From: Alistipes sp.
GTDB lineage: Bacteria; Bacteroidota; Bacteroidia; Bacteroidales; Rikenellaceae
DNA: 48,085 bases
Direction of reading: 5' to 3'
Assembly: GCA_017410165.1 (NCBI GenBank)
Contig: JAFQRH010000015.1
Coordinates: 1-48,085 of the forward strand
Shown here in pieces: positions 34,031-42,570 of the stretch. Numbering within the stretch: position 1 is the first letter of the stretch; every line of letters starts with the position of its first letter. The translations under genes were made by a program, and so were the position numbers. The notes below the pieces were generated by a model. It was given only the letters and a program-made list of their open reading frames with translations, searched no databases and had not been told where the DNA came from.

Positions 34031-34555
34031 CTATTGCAGAAAATGCTCCATCAGGTGCGGTTCGTCACACGAGAGGACAATACGTTCGCCATCGTAGCGC
34101 GTCAGCAGGAACAGATTATCGAGTCGCGTAGCGTATAGTGAAAAGTAGCCGAGTTTGCGCGTGTAGAATCGACCGAAGTAGCCGAACAGACCTCCGACCC
34201 CACCTGCACGCAAGGCGTATCGCAGGGCGTCATCCGGCAACCGTTCGATGCTTTTGAGTTGAGAGCGATATATATTGATGCTATCATAGCGACGAAGGAT
34301 GACAATAGAGTCGGCACCTATCTCCAATCGTTGCGGAGCATACCCCTCGCACACCAACATTACGGCCAACATTACGACGTTAAAGAGGATGCACGACAAC
34401 GTCAGAGCCATTACATTCTCACCCGTAAAAATTGCAAACAGGAGTCCGCCCGACACGCCCACCCACAATGCGAAGAAGGCGAAGGTTATGCACCACACCG
34501 CCCGTCCCCACGCAAACGGGATAGTATAAAACGATAGTTGGTCGTTGCGCTCCAT
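34031..34555 (-). CDS. Bacterial PH-domain membrane protein
   Basis: A 174-residue protein with two membrane helices (about 18-43 and 48-70) and a C-terminal domain with the pattern of bacterial PH domains: EIGADSIVILRRYDSINI, GVGGLFGYFGRFYTRKLGYFSLYAT and LTRYDGERIVLSCDEP. The GGLFGYFG/YAT signature is shared with membrane PH-domain proteins of unknown function. Single gene without clear operon partners. Confidence 0.75.
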   Translation of the reverse strand: MERNDQLSFYTIPFAWGRAVWCITFAFFALWVGVSGGLLFAIFTGENVMALTLSCILFNVVMLAVMLVCEGYAPQRLEIGADSIVILRRYDSINIYRSQLKSIERLPDDALRYALRAGGVGGLFGYFGRFYTRKLGYFSLYATRLDNLFLLTRYDGERIVLSCDEPHLMEHFLQ

Positions 34556-34581
34556 CTCCCCTCTCTCCTGCTACGTATTGT

Positions 34582-36345
34582 TTAGAATTGCACCTTTACG
34601 CCGGCCGTGAAGTGTACGCCGTATTCACGATAATATGCCCAGCGATAGATATTCATATTCGCCAGATTGCGACCCTCGACAAACACCGTACATTTATCGT
34701 TCACAAACCAATCGAAATTCAGGCCTACATCGACCGTCATCGGCACCTTAACGCCCGGGTTGGTCGCAACAAGCGTCTTGAAATCCTGGCCCGGACGGTA
34801 CTTCAAAATCGACGTCCAACGTGACGAGCCGACCAAATCGGCACTTGCACCGATGGCAAATCGACGATGGTTATAGCGGAGAGCAAGTCGCGCCTCAACA
34901 GCCGGCAAAGCGTTCTCTACGGTAGCGAACGTGGTATAAATCATACCTCGCACCTGTCCCTCGATGACGAGCGACGAAATCGGCTTATACTCAATCGACG
35001 CATTTATCGAGCAGACGTTGCGTCGAGCAAGTTCCACACCGAAGAAGGCACGATTGACACCATACCAATAGAGGTCATTTTCGGCAAACGACATATTGGC
35101 GTAGAGTCGATATGCAAAACGGCTGTTGCGGGTATGGCCCGTAAAACCGAATCGCAAGTTATATATCGCCGTATTGGCCAACGGCTCGCCGACGTTCATC
35201 GACGGCATACCCGCATACCCGAGCATCGCCACATACGGATTACGTCGTTGCAACTCCTGATAACTATTATTGAGCAACTCGCCATCCAACTCGATATAAG
35301 GTACAAATCGGCCATTATCGCGCACGTTCAAACCGACATACAGATACGGCATTACGTGGTGCTTGGTCTTGTGCGTCGCCACCTTGTCGTAGTGGTAATC
35401 GACACCCACCTTCAAATCGAACAGACGACGCGAGCGATAGCCATAGCGTGCCGAGAGCGAAGCGATAGTGTTATCGTACGAGGCGATGCTTCGCAGACCG
35501 TAGTATCCGCGATAACCGACAGCGACCGAAAAGGTGCTGCGCGAGCCGATATTGCGAGCGATACGCGCACCGGCAGTGGCTGCAATCTGCTGGAATTTAC
35601 CATCCGTCACGGGGGCTGCCACGTCCGCATAATTTATGACATCCGATTTGTCGTTATAGAAATCGACACCACCATAAACCGTAAAATTCAGATGCGAAAG
35701 GTCTGCAAACGAGTCACCGAAATTGAGTTTGAGCGCAATATTCTCGAAGTCGATTTTTCGCGGGTCGTAATCGTTCACACGCTCGTACGGATAGCGGTTA
35801 TAGACATCCGATTCGTAGTACAAATCGCCATCCAACGTATATTTACCGAGGTATTTACCGCCATTCACACCCACGCGGTTAATCATCTGGCGCGAGTTGT
35901 TGTTAAACACGGCAGAGGTCGAAGGGTCCGTGACCTTTATCTTCGAGAACTGTCCCTGATGATTGACATATCCCATCAAGTAGCCCACATCGGCACGATG
36001 AGTCGTAGCGTAGAGGTCGGCAATGGTATTCAACGGATAGCCGACACCCGCTTTCAGGTAGAACGGGTACTTTCTATCGTACTCCCAATAGGTAACCGAA
36101 GCCGGACGAAAACGTCGCGTATTGAGTGCCGACGAGAACGAGCGCGGCGTAATCGTATAGTCGATATCGGGACGAATTGTGACCGTATCGACCATATTCG
36201 GCTCGACATCCAACTTGTCGGCTTTCGTCACCTTCGGCATATAATCCTTCGTCACCTCCACCTGCTTGGCGACCTGCGCCGACACACTACCGCATACAGC
36301 GACAGCACCGGCCAAACAAATCAATATTCCGTATATGCGTTTCAT
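34582..36345 (-). CDS. Outer-membrane beta-barrel protein, partner of the TPR protein
   Basis: 587 residues with a signal peptide (to about SVSAQ, residue 24). The region after it, VEVTKDYMPKVTKADKLDVEP, is a conserved N-terminal box in Bacteroidetes proteins annotated as TonB-dependent receptors, but there is no TonB box or plug domain that I can see. The rest alternates aromatic and polar residues in long strands, ending in GVHFTAGVKVQF, a typical C-terminal outer-membrane strand. It lies 3 bp after the TPR gene, so the two are translated together and probably form an envelope complex. Confidence 0.8.
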   Translation of the reverse strand: MKRIYGILICLAGAVAVCGSVSAQVAKQVEVTKDYMPKVTKADKLDVEPNMVDTVTIRPDIDYTITPRSFSSALNTRRFRPASVTYWEYDRKYPFYLKAGVGYPLNTIADLYATTHRADVGYLMGYVNHQGQFSKIKVTDPSTSAVFNNNSRQMINRVGVNGGKYLGKYTLDGDLYYESDVYNRYPYERVNDYDPRKIDFENIALKLNFGDSFADLSHLNFTVYGGVDFYNDKSDVINYADVAAPVTDGKFQQIAATAGARIARNIGSRSTFSVAVGYRGYYGLRSIASYDNTIASLSARYGYRSRRLFDLKVGVDYHYDKVATHKTKHHVMPYLYVGLNVRDNGRFVPYIELDGELLNNSYQELQRRNPYVAMLGYAGMPSMNVGEPLANTAIYNLRFGFTGHTRNSRFAYRLYANMSFAENDLYWYGVNRAFFGVELARRNVCSINASIEYKPISSLVIEGQVRGMIYTTFATVENALPAVEARLALRYNHRRFAIGASADLVGSSRWTSILKYRPGQDFKTLVATNPGVKVPMTVDVGLNFDWFVNDKCTVFVEGRNLANMNIYRWAYYREYGVHFTAGVKVQF

Positions 36346-36348
36346 AGG

Positions 36349-39333
36349 TTAATCGAGTTTTTCCATACATCTCTTTGCCTCATCGACAACACCGTCATCG
36401 GCAGGCATATATCCATCAATAATACTTTGATACGTTGCTCGCGCCTGGAATGCATCACCCTTATCGGCGTAGATGTTACCCAGAATCACAAAAGCGCGAC
36501 CGAGCCAATAGGTCTGCGGTGTCTTCTTATCCGCCAAATCGTATATCATATTCTCGGCCGTCACCATATCGCCCGCCTCGTATGCAGCACGAATCACATT
36601 ATATGCCGACTCGGCACCCTCCTTGTCGCCAACCGAAGCACTCAACGCCTTGTAAATCGTCAGTGCCTCATCCTTCGCACCCTGCGCCGAGAGGACATTC
36701 GCCTTGGCAAAACGCGCGCTACGACGCGACTGCTCATCGACATCGGCCATCTGCTCAACATCGGCACTCATCGCAAGCACGCTCTCCTCTGTGCCACCCG
36801 CAATCGTCGCCTTCACATACTTCGATGCCGCCTCCGTACGCTCTGCCGCATTATCCACCACGTCGTACAATCGTCGGTAAGCCGATGCCGCCTCCGTATA
36901 TCTGCGATTGGAGAGTGTCACCTCGCCAAGTTTTTCAAGCACCGGTTTCGTATAACTATTCTTCGGACGCTCGGAGAGTTGCGTCATTCGTTCGATAGCA
37001 CGGTCGAGCGAGTCGCATTTCAGGTAACTATCACTCAAACAGAATAGTGCATCATTGACATAGTAACCACGCGGATACTGATTCAGATAACTCTCCAACT
37101 GTGGCACGGCCTCTGCGTGACGCGCCGCGAGGTATATCTTCTGCGCAGCACGATAGGTGAGCGAGTCGCGTGTCATCACGCTCAAATCACACTCGACACC
37201 CGTACGCTCGGCATAGGCGAAATAGGAGCCGACATCGCCGCGCGAAACATATATTTCGCGCACACTCTGCATCGCATCCTTTGCTGCCGACGACTGCGGA
37301 GCCGCCGAGATAACCTTATCGTAGCAGGCAAGCGAACGCTCGCTCTTGCCCAAGTTGAAATATATCAGACCCAAATCGAGCATAGCCGGCGTATAGTAAG
37401 GTGACGACGGTTGGTCGGCAACCAATCGTTCCAACACCGCCGCTCCATCCTTATAACGCTCCGACGAGACGTACGTACGACCCAACTCGTAAGCGGCATC
37501 GTCCGCATAATCACCCGCGCCCGTCTTGATAATTCCCTTCAAAGTTTCGATTTTCTTCGATTCGTTCCCCGTCAAACCGAGAGCCACCGCACGACGATAG
37601 GCGGCATAGTAACGCTCGTCGGTATTCAACGCCTCGGCGCGCTCGTAACTCTTGACCGCCTCGCCAAAGTTGCGCTGCATATAGTGAACGTCGCCCAAAC
37701 GATTATATCCGTCGGCACGATACGAATCTTTATCCTTGTAGAGCCACAAGAAGCCCTCGAACGACTGACGCGCCTTCGGCATATCGTCCAACGAGATATG
37801 CGCATAACCCAGATTGTAGAGAGCCATCTTATACTCACGTTCCGTACGAGGTGCGCGCTTGACGTAGTAGTTATACTTCTCGACCGCACCCTTATAATCG
37901 CCTGTCTTGTAGGCAATCTCACCGAGCCAGAACGACGACAGCGCACCATATTTCGGGCTGACACCAACCGCTTGCGACTCTTCGAGTGCCTCGCGAGCCA
38001 CTGCGTATTCGCCCGCCTTGAAGGCCTCCAAGCCCTTGAAGTAGGTAATCTTCTGCAACGCCGTTTTCAGATTTCCATCCGGCGATGGGAACGAGCGTAT
38101 TGCGCGATATGCCGTATCGTAATCGTGCGAATTGTAGTAGGCGGCAATCAGCAGTTCGCGTGCCTCCTGCACTCGTGGCGACGACGGATATTTGGTCACG
38201 TATCGCGTCAGTACGTTTATCGACTCGTTGAACGTGCCACCACCCGTCTCAAAGAGCAACTTACCGTAGTTGAAGAGCGCATCCTCGGCAATCTCGTTCG
38301 AAAATTTATCGTTGGCCGCCATCGCAAACGAGTAGGCAGCAAGGCGTTTATCGCCCAATTTCAAGTAGCAGTCAGCCAAGTGGTACGATGCATTCTGTGC
38401 CAACGAATCATCGCCCTTGCAGACACTTTTGAACGGCTCGACTGCCGTTGCATAATCGGCCGTACGATATGCCGAGTAGCCAAGTATATAGTTCTCCTCG
38501 CGCGCCATCTCGCCACCGCTACGGGCAAAGATAGCGATGTACTGCAACGCCTTGTTATAACCCTCCAAACGATACCACGACTCGGCCGCAATACGAATCA
38601 GCTCCAAGCGTTCTGCGTCGGATGCGCTCTGAATCAGTGCATCACACTCGCGCACGACGTATTGGTAATTGCCACGCGCAAACTCGATTTGCAGGATATA
38701 GTACGGAACAACCTTGGCGTATGCATCGCTCTCTTTGAGCGACACAAAACCGTTATACGCCGTATCGTATTCGCCACGCAGATAGTGGATATAGGATTTG
38801 TAATAGATGGCGTGGTCGCGATAGTCGCTCGTCGCAGGAACACGCGAAAAGAGGGCGTAAGCCGCCGAGTGGTTACCATCCAAAAATTCGATATAACCCA
38901 TACGCACATCGTAACGCTCCTTGTCGGCCGCCGTAAGCGTCTTATACGACACGGCTGCAAATTCGCGTTTTGCACGTACAAAATCGTCATTCTCGCAATA
39001 GTGCAAAGCCAACAAAAAGTGGACATCGGCAGCATAAACCGAGCCCGGATAGCGCGACAGAAAGTCGAGCATACGTTGCTCGGCAACATTGTCGTCCAAA
39101 CGTGCAGCGCAGACCGTCAAGCCGTACTCGATGCTCTGCATCGCACCCTCATCATCAGACGAGACAATCGTGCGCAAGCGTTCGTACTCGTGGCGTGCAT
39201 CGCTCCAACGTCCCTTTTCGAGCAGCGACGTAGCGCGCGACAATACAACATCCTTTTCGGGCGGTGTCATTGCTTGGGCACCAAAGACCAGCACCACAAG
39301 CGACACGGCTATAAGTGATAACTTTTTTTGCAT
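36349..39333 (-). CDS. Large periplasmic TPR-repeat protein
   Basis: About 994 residues from MQKKLSLIAVSLVVLVFGAQA, a clear signal peptide. Almost the whole protein consists of TPR/Sel1-like helical hairpins with typical residues (W/L..A...Y at 34-residue spacing), for example YNKALQYIAIFARSGG and GALSSFWLGEIAYKTGDYKG. An in-frame start at 39363 would add 10 residues upstream of the signal peptide and is rejected. It precedes the barrel gene by 3 bp. A scaffold or secretion-adaptor role is likely, partner unknown. Confidence 0.85.
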   Translation of the reverse strand: MQKKLSLIAVSLVVLVFGAQAMTPPEKDVVLSRATSLLEKGRWSDARHEYERLRTIVSSDDEGAMQSIEYGLTVCAARLDDNVAEQRMLDFLSRYPGSVYAADVHFLLALHYCENDDFVRAKREFAAVSYKTLTAADKERYDVRMGYIEFLDGNHSAAYALFSRVPATSDYRDHAIYYKSYIHYLRGEYDTAYNGFVSLKESDAYAKVVPYYILQIEFARGNYQYVVRECDALIQSASDAERLELIRIAAESWYRLEGYNKALQYIAIFARSGGEMAREENYILGYSAYRTADYATAVEPFKSVCKGDDSLAQNASYHLADCYLKLGDKRLAAYSFAMAANDKFSNEIAEDALFNYGKLLFETGGGTFNESINVLTRYVTKYPSSPRVQEARELLIAAYYNSHDYDTAYRAIRSFPSPDGNLKTALQKITYFKGLEAFKAGEYAVAREALEESQAVGVSPKYGALSSFWLGEIAYKTGDYKGAVEKYNYYVKRAPRTEREYKMALYNLGYAHISLDDMPKARQSFEGFLWLYKDKDSYRADGYNRLGDVHYMQRNFGEAVKSYERAEALNTDERYYAAYRRAVALGLTGNESKKIETLKGIIKTGAGDYADDAAYELGRTYVSSERYKDGAAVLERLVADQPSSPYYTPAMLDLGLIYFNLGKSERSLACYDKVISAAPQSSAAKDAMQSVREIYVSRGDVGSYFAYAERTGVECDLSVMTRDSLTYRAAQKIYLAARHAEAVPQLESYLNQYPRGYYVNDALFCLSDSYLKCDSLDRAIERMTQLSERPKNSYTKPVLEKLGEVTLSNRRYTEAASAYRRLYDVVDNAAERTEAASKYVKATIAGGTEESVLAMSADVEQMADVDEQSRRSARFAKANVLSAQGAKDEALTIYKALSASVGDKEGAESAYNVIRAAYEAGDMVTAENMIYDLADKKTPQTYWLGRAFVILGNIYADKGDAFQARATYQSIIDGYMPADDGVVDEAKRCMEKLD

Positions 39334-39360
39334 AGTAAGCCAATTAACATATATCAACTG

Positions 39361-39368
39361 CAAAAATA
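39361..39368 (-). promoter_or_regulatory. -7 promoter element of the TPR/barrel operon
   Basis: TATTTTTG on the minus strand, 28 bp upstream of the TPR ATG; -33 box is weak (TATG). Confidence 0.45.
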
Positions 39369-39390
39369 ATATTTTTATTCGTTTTTACAT

Positions 39391-39410
39391 AAATTACATA
39401 TATGTAATTT
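39391..39410. promoter_or_regulatory. Perfect 20-bp palindrome, possible operator
   Basis: AAATTACATATATGTAATTT is its own reverse complement over 20 bases. It lies in the divergent gap between the TPR operon (minus, -7 element at 39361) and the OsmC gene (plus, start 39516), a place expected for a dimeric regulator. No regulator gene is adjacent. Confidence 0.5.
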
Positions 39411-39515
39411 GAGTCGAATCCGTCATTATGTACAACATTTAGCGCATCGGGGCGTAGTTTGCGGAATGATTCTTGCACATCCGAGAGGAGAACCGATAAA
39501 AAAAGTGTTTGTATT

Positions 39516-39923
39516 ATGAAAGTTACTGTTACAGTAGATCTGTCGGCCGACGGAAAAGCCCGACTCGCCGATAACCGCAAGATTGCCGATCTGAATCCGA
39601 AAGAGTTGTTCCTGTGCGCTGCTGCAAAGTGTGCTGCACTCACGCTGCACGGCATACTCGAAAAGGAGCGTATCACCCCAAAATCGACAACGCTCGAACT
39701 CTCGGGCGAACTGGACACCGACAGCGTTATGGCGCGCAGTGTCTATACGTCGTTCAACATCTGCTATCGCATTGAGTGCAAAACCATTAGCGAGCAAGCG
39801 AAGATTAGTCGTGCCGTGCAACTCACGACCGACAAATACTGTGGTTTGTTCCAAATGTTGCGCCAAATTGCTCCGCTGTCACACCAAATCGAAATCGTTT
39901 CGGTCGAGACCGTCGAAGCATAG
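39516..39923 (+). CDS. OsmC-family peroxiredoxin-like protein
   Basis: A 135-residue OsmC/Ohr-fold protein. The two active-site cysteines are Cys39 in CAAAKCAALTLHG and Cys109 in TDKYCGLF. These proteins reduce organic hydroperoxides or sulfur species. An additional Cys34 and Cys82/86 are present. The start at 39516 is used because the upstream 19 residues are not conserved-looking. Single gene followed by a terminator. Confidence 0.88.
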   Translation: MKVTVTVDLSADGKARLADNRKIADLNPKELFLCAAAKCAALTLHGILEKERITPKSTTLELSGELDTDSVMARSVYTSFNICYRIECKTISEQAKISRAVQLTTDKYCGLFQMLRQIAPLSHQIEIVSVETVEA

Positions 39924-39942
39924 AACAGAGCAACAAAAACAG

Positions 39943-39981
39943 AAGGGTGCGTCTAACAAGTTTTTAGACACACCCTTATTG
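39943..39981 (+). terminator. Terminator of the OsmC gene
   Basis: AAGGGTGcGTCTAA and TTAGACaCACCCTT form a long stem with a 7-base loop, followed by TATTGTTTG. Confidence 0.8.
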
Positions 39982-40010
39982 TTTGATGTTGTATAACACG
40001 AGGGGGTTTC

Positions 40011-40103
40011 AAGGCCTGCGAAGCCCGAAAACCGCAGTTTACTTGGCGTAAATGAGAATTTTGATGGCGAGCATCACGCAGAAATCACCTTGCGAGACGG
40101 CCT
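40011..40103. other. Intergenic segment with complementary ends, possible dispersed repeat
   Basis: The segment begins AAGGCCTGCGAAG and ends CTTGCGAGACGGCCT, whose ends can pair (AGGCC with GGCCT). Inside it are CTGCG-...-CGCAG (40016-40036) and TTTAC-ttggc-GTAAA (40038-40052). No ORF. It precedes the sulfatase 3' end by 22 bp. Whether it is repeated elsewhere cannot be seen here. Confidence 0.3.
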
Positions 40104-40125
40104 CTTTCCATTACACGCTACCCTA

Positions 40126-41778
40126 TTACAATTCGTCCGGCAACGGTACACGCGCTCCCGTCGCACGATAGGACGGCATTGGCGACTGCCACTCGCGCAG
40201 TTGCGAGCCGAGTTGCGAAGCGAGTTCCTTCACCTTATCCGGATATTGCGCTGCGAGGTCGTGCTGTTCGCCAATATCGGTACGCAGATTATAGAGTTCG
40301 AGCGCACCCGTACGCATACGATAGACGAGTTTCCAATCGCCTTTACGCACGGCACTCAGGAAGTCGATATCCGCCAAATCGTACGGTTTCCATTGGTGCG
40401 GATAGTGGAAAATCAGCGTACGCTCTGGGTCAATGCCCGACACGCTCTCCGCCACCACAAATGCATTTGCATCCTTCTGCGAGCGGATTTCGCCCTTCGC
40501 TGCGGCTTTGGCAGCCAAGCGCGAACCCTTCGTAATCAAATCGACAAGCGATTGTCCATCCACGCTTTGGCGCACCTCGTAATCGGTCACGCCCGCCATT
40601 TCAAGAATGGTCGGGAAGAGGTCCTCGCAGATAACAGGCGTATTTACGCGCGTACCCGCCGACGCCTTGCCACACCACTTGACCATCATCGGCACACGAA
40701 TACCGCCCTCGTAGCACGAGCCCTTACCGTTGCGCAGTGGCAAATTGTGCATAAAACGCACACCGCCCTTGCTCTTATTTTCAGCATTACCACCGTTGTC
40801 GGTCATAAAGATTATGATGGTATTCTTCTCCAAATCGTGCTCGCGAAGGTAGGTCATCAGATCGCCGAGCGACTTATCGACACCCTCGACCATCGAGGCA
40901 TAACGCGCCTGACCCTCGTCCATTCCGGCATCGAGGTATTTCTGCACAAAACGCGGGTCGCGCTGTATCGGCGTATGTGTCGCATAATGAGCAAAATAGA
41001 GATAGAACGGTTGGCGATGACGCACCGGATAGTCGAGCGTCTTCAACGCCTCGCGCGTAAGTGCTTCGGTCAGGTGCAGACCCGTACCGTAGTACTCGGT
41101 CATATTCTGCACGGCGAGGTAGTTCCACTTCTCCGGAGTATTGCCATAGTTATCTTCGCTCAAATAACTGCGCGGCATTCCCGCTACGTTGCCCGTCACA
41201 TTTACGACGTATCCCATATTATACGGACTTGCACCCGGCGTACCTGCCGAAGCCCAATGCGCCTTGCCGACGTGGATAGTGAAGTAGCCGGCATCTTTGA
41301 GCAGTTGTGGCAGAGGTGTTGCGAAGAAGGCGTTATCGACACCCTCGCTCGGCGTCATTCCGTTTATGTTCCACTCCGGACGAGCCAACGCGCCACTCGT
41401 ATCCTTATTCACACCACTCTGCATCATAGCCACCGCACCACCCGTAGCATCGCTCGGCGTGTCGCGCATCGTAGATGTCCAGTTCGTGATATGCGAATGA
41501 GCCGCATTTACACCCGTCAGAATCGAGGTGCGTGTCGGAGTTGAAACCGGACAAGCGTAAGCGTTGGTCAGCAGCACACCCTCCTCTGCCAATCGCGCCA
41601 TATTCGGCGTATTGTAACGCAGGTTATTCGGATAGACCTCCTCGCCATAAGCGACCGAACTATCCATCCAACCCATATCGTCAATCAAAAAAAAGACGAT
41701 ATTCGGACGCTCCTTGGCACACAGGGCAGTCGGGGCCAACAGCGAGCAACCGATTAAAGATTTGGTCGAAAGTCTCAT
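40126..41778 (-). CDS. Secreted S1-family sulfatase, serine type
   Basis: A 550-residue enzyme with an N-terminal signal (to about ALCAKE, residue 21). Metal site IDDMGW begins the fold. The formylglycine motif is PVSTPTRTSILTG with Ser79 as the residue to be oxidised, so an anaerobic sulfatase-maturating enzyme is needed; none is in the window. GKAHWA and the late HYPHQWKPYDLADIDFLSAV are typical. A substrate cannot be assigned; no SusC/SusD or glycoside hydrolase genes are adjacent. The in-frame start at 41865 is rejected because the promoter sits at 41800. Confidence 0.9.
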   Translation of the reverse strand: MRLSTKSLIGCSLLAPTALCAKERPNIVFFLIDDMGWMDSSVAYGEEVYPNNLRYNTPNMARLAEEGVLLTNAYACPVSTPTRTSILTGVNAAHSHITNWTSTMRDTPSDATGGAVAMMQSGVNKDTSGALARPEWNINGMTPSEGVDNAFFATPLPQLLKDAGYFTIHVGKAHWASAGTPGASPYNMGYVVNVTGNVAGMPRSYLSEDNYGNTPEKWNYLAVQNMTEYYGTGLHLTEALTREALKTLDYPVRHRQPFYLYFAHYATHTPIQRDPRFVQKYLDAGMDEGQARYASMVEGVDKSLGDLMTYLREHDLEKNTIIIFMTDNGGNAENKSKGGVRFMHNLPLRNGKGSCYEGGIRVPMMVKWCGKASAGTRVNTPVICEDLFPTILEMAGVTDYEVRQSVDGQSLVDLITKGSRLAAKAAAKGEIRSQKDANAFVVAESVSGIDPERTLIFHYPHQWKPYDLADIDFLSAVRKGDWKLVYRMRTGALELYNLRTDIGEQHDLAAQYPDKVKELASQLGSQLREWQSPMPSYRATGARVPLPDEL

Positions 41779-41799
41779 TTTTTCAGTTTTTTGGTTGAG

Positions 41800-41831
41800 C
41801 AAATATAACGCTTTTATGCCACGATTACAAA
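41800..41831 (-). promoter_or_regulatory. Consensus promoter of the sulfatase gene
   Basis: TTTG (41831-41828), 20 bp, TATATTTG (41807-41800), minus strand: a perfect match. It starts right behind the T tract of the rubrerythrin terminator. Confidence 0.75.
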
Positions 41832-41872
41832 TAAAAAAGAGGATATTCGCACTACGGACGAACATCCTCTTA
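41832..41872 (-). terminator. Terminator of the rubrerythrin gene
   Basis: In transcript sense AGAGGATGTTCG, a 9-base loop, CGAATATCCTCT and six T (minus strand). Confidence 0.85.
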
Positions 41873-41893
41873 CTTGCTCAATTAACCGTTACC

Positions 41894-42445
41894 CTATTTG
41901 AAATAGCGCTTGTAGAGACCCTCGAAGCCCTTACCGTGGCGTGCCTCATCCTTTGCCATCTCGTGTACCGTGTCGTGAACAGCGTCCAAATTCTGCTCCT
42001 TTGCCAGACGAGCCAAACGGAACTTATCCTCACAAGCACCACTCTCGGCGTTCATTCTCTTGTAGAGGTTGGTCTTCGTATCCCAAACAACCTCGCCGAG
42101 CAACTCTGCAAACTTGGCTGCGTGCTCTGCCTCCTCCCAAGCGTAACGCTTGTATGCCTCGGCAATCTCCGGATAGCCCTCGCGGTCGGCCTGACGGCTC
42201 ATTGCAAGGTACATACCTACCTCGGTGCACTCGCCCATAAAGTGGTTCTTCAAACCCTCCATCAGCTCGGCATCTGCACCCAAACCGTCGCCCAACTTAT
42301 GCTCGGTTGCGAACTCCAAATTCTCCGACTGCTCCTCAATCTCTACGAATTTGTCTGCCGGAACTTTACACAACGGGCACGTTGCCGGTGCCTCGTTACC
42401 CTCGTGAATATAACCGCATACTGTACAACGAAATTTCTTTGCCAT
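41894..42445 (-). CDS. Reverse rubrerythrin
   Basis: A 183-residue non-heme iron protein with a rubredoxin domain at the N terminus (Cys7, Cys10, Cys23, Cys26) and a ferritin-like diiron domain after it, the opposite of classical rubrerythrin. Diiron ligands lie in [22 protein letters not shown] and [11 protein letters not shown]. Such proteins reduce hydrogen peroxide in anaerobes. Own promoter and terminator. Confidence 0.95.
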   Translation of the reverse strand: MAKKFRCTVCGYIHEGNEAPATCPLCKVPADKFVEIEEQSENLEFATEHKLGDGLGADAELMEGLKNHFMGECTEVGMYLAMSRQADREGYPEIAEAYKRYAWEEAEHAAKFAELLGEVVWDTKTNLYKRMNAESGACEDKFRLARLAKEQNLDAVHDTVHEMAKDEARHGKGFEGLYKRYFK

Positions 42446-42507
42446 AATTTTATCCTCCTTTTAAGTTTTATTGGTTTTTAATCTGTTTTTTTTCAGTTTT
42501 CCTACTG

Positions 42508-42539
42508 CAAAGATAATATTAAATATCTATAAGTGCAAA
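42508..42539 (-). promoter_or_regulatory. Consensus promoter of the rubrerythrin gene
   Basis: TTTG (42539-42536), 20 bp, TATCTTTG (42515-42508), minus strand. It lies just behind the stop codon of the upstream lipoprotein gene. Confidence 0.75.
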
Positions 42540-42570
42540 TTGTATTTTCTTATAAAACCATAAGCGCAAC

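Noticed and set aside
34867..39318. Long plus-strand ORFs opposite the barrel and TPR genes
   Set aside because: Low-complexity Arg/Ile/His/Leu translation, no signal peptide or domain; the opposite strand encodes proteins with clear signal peptides.
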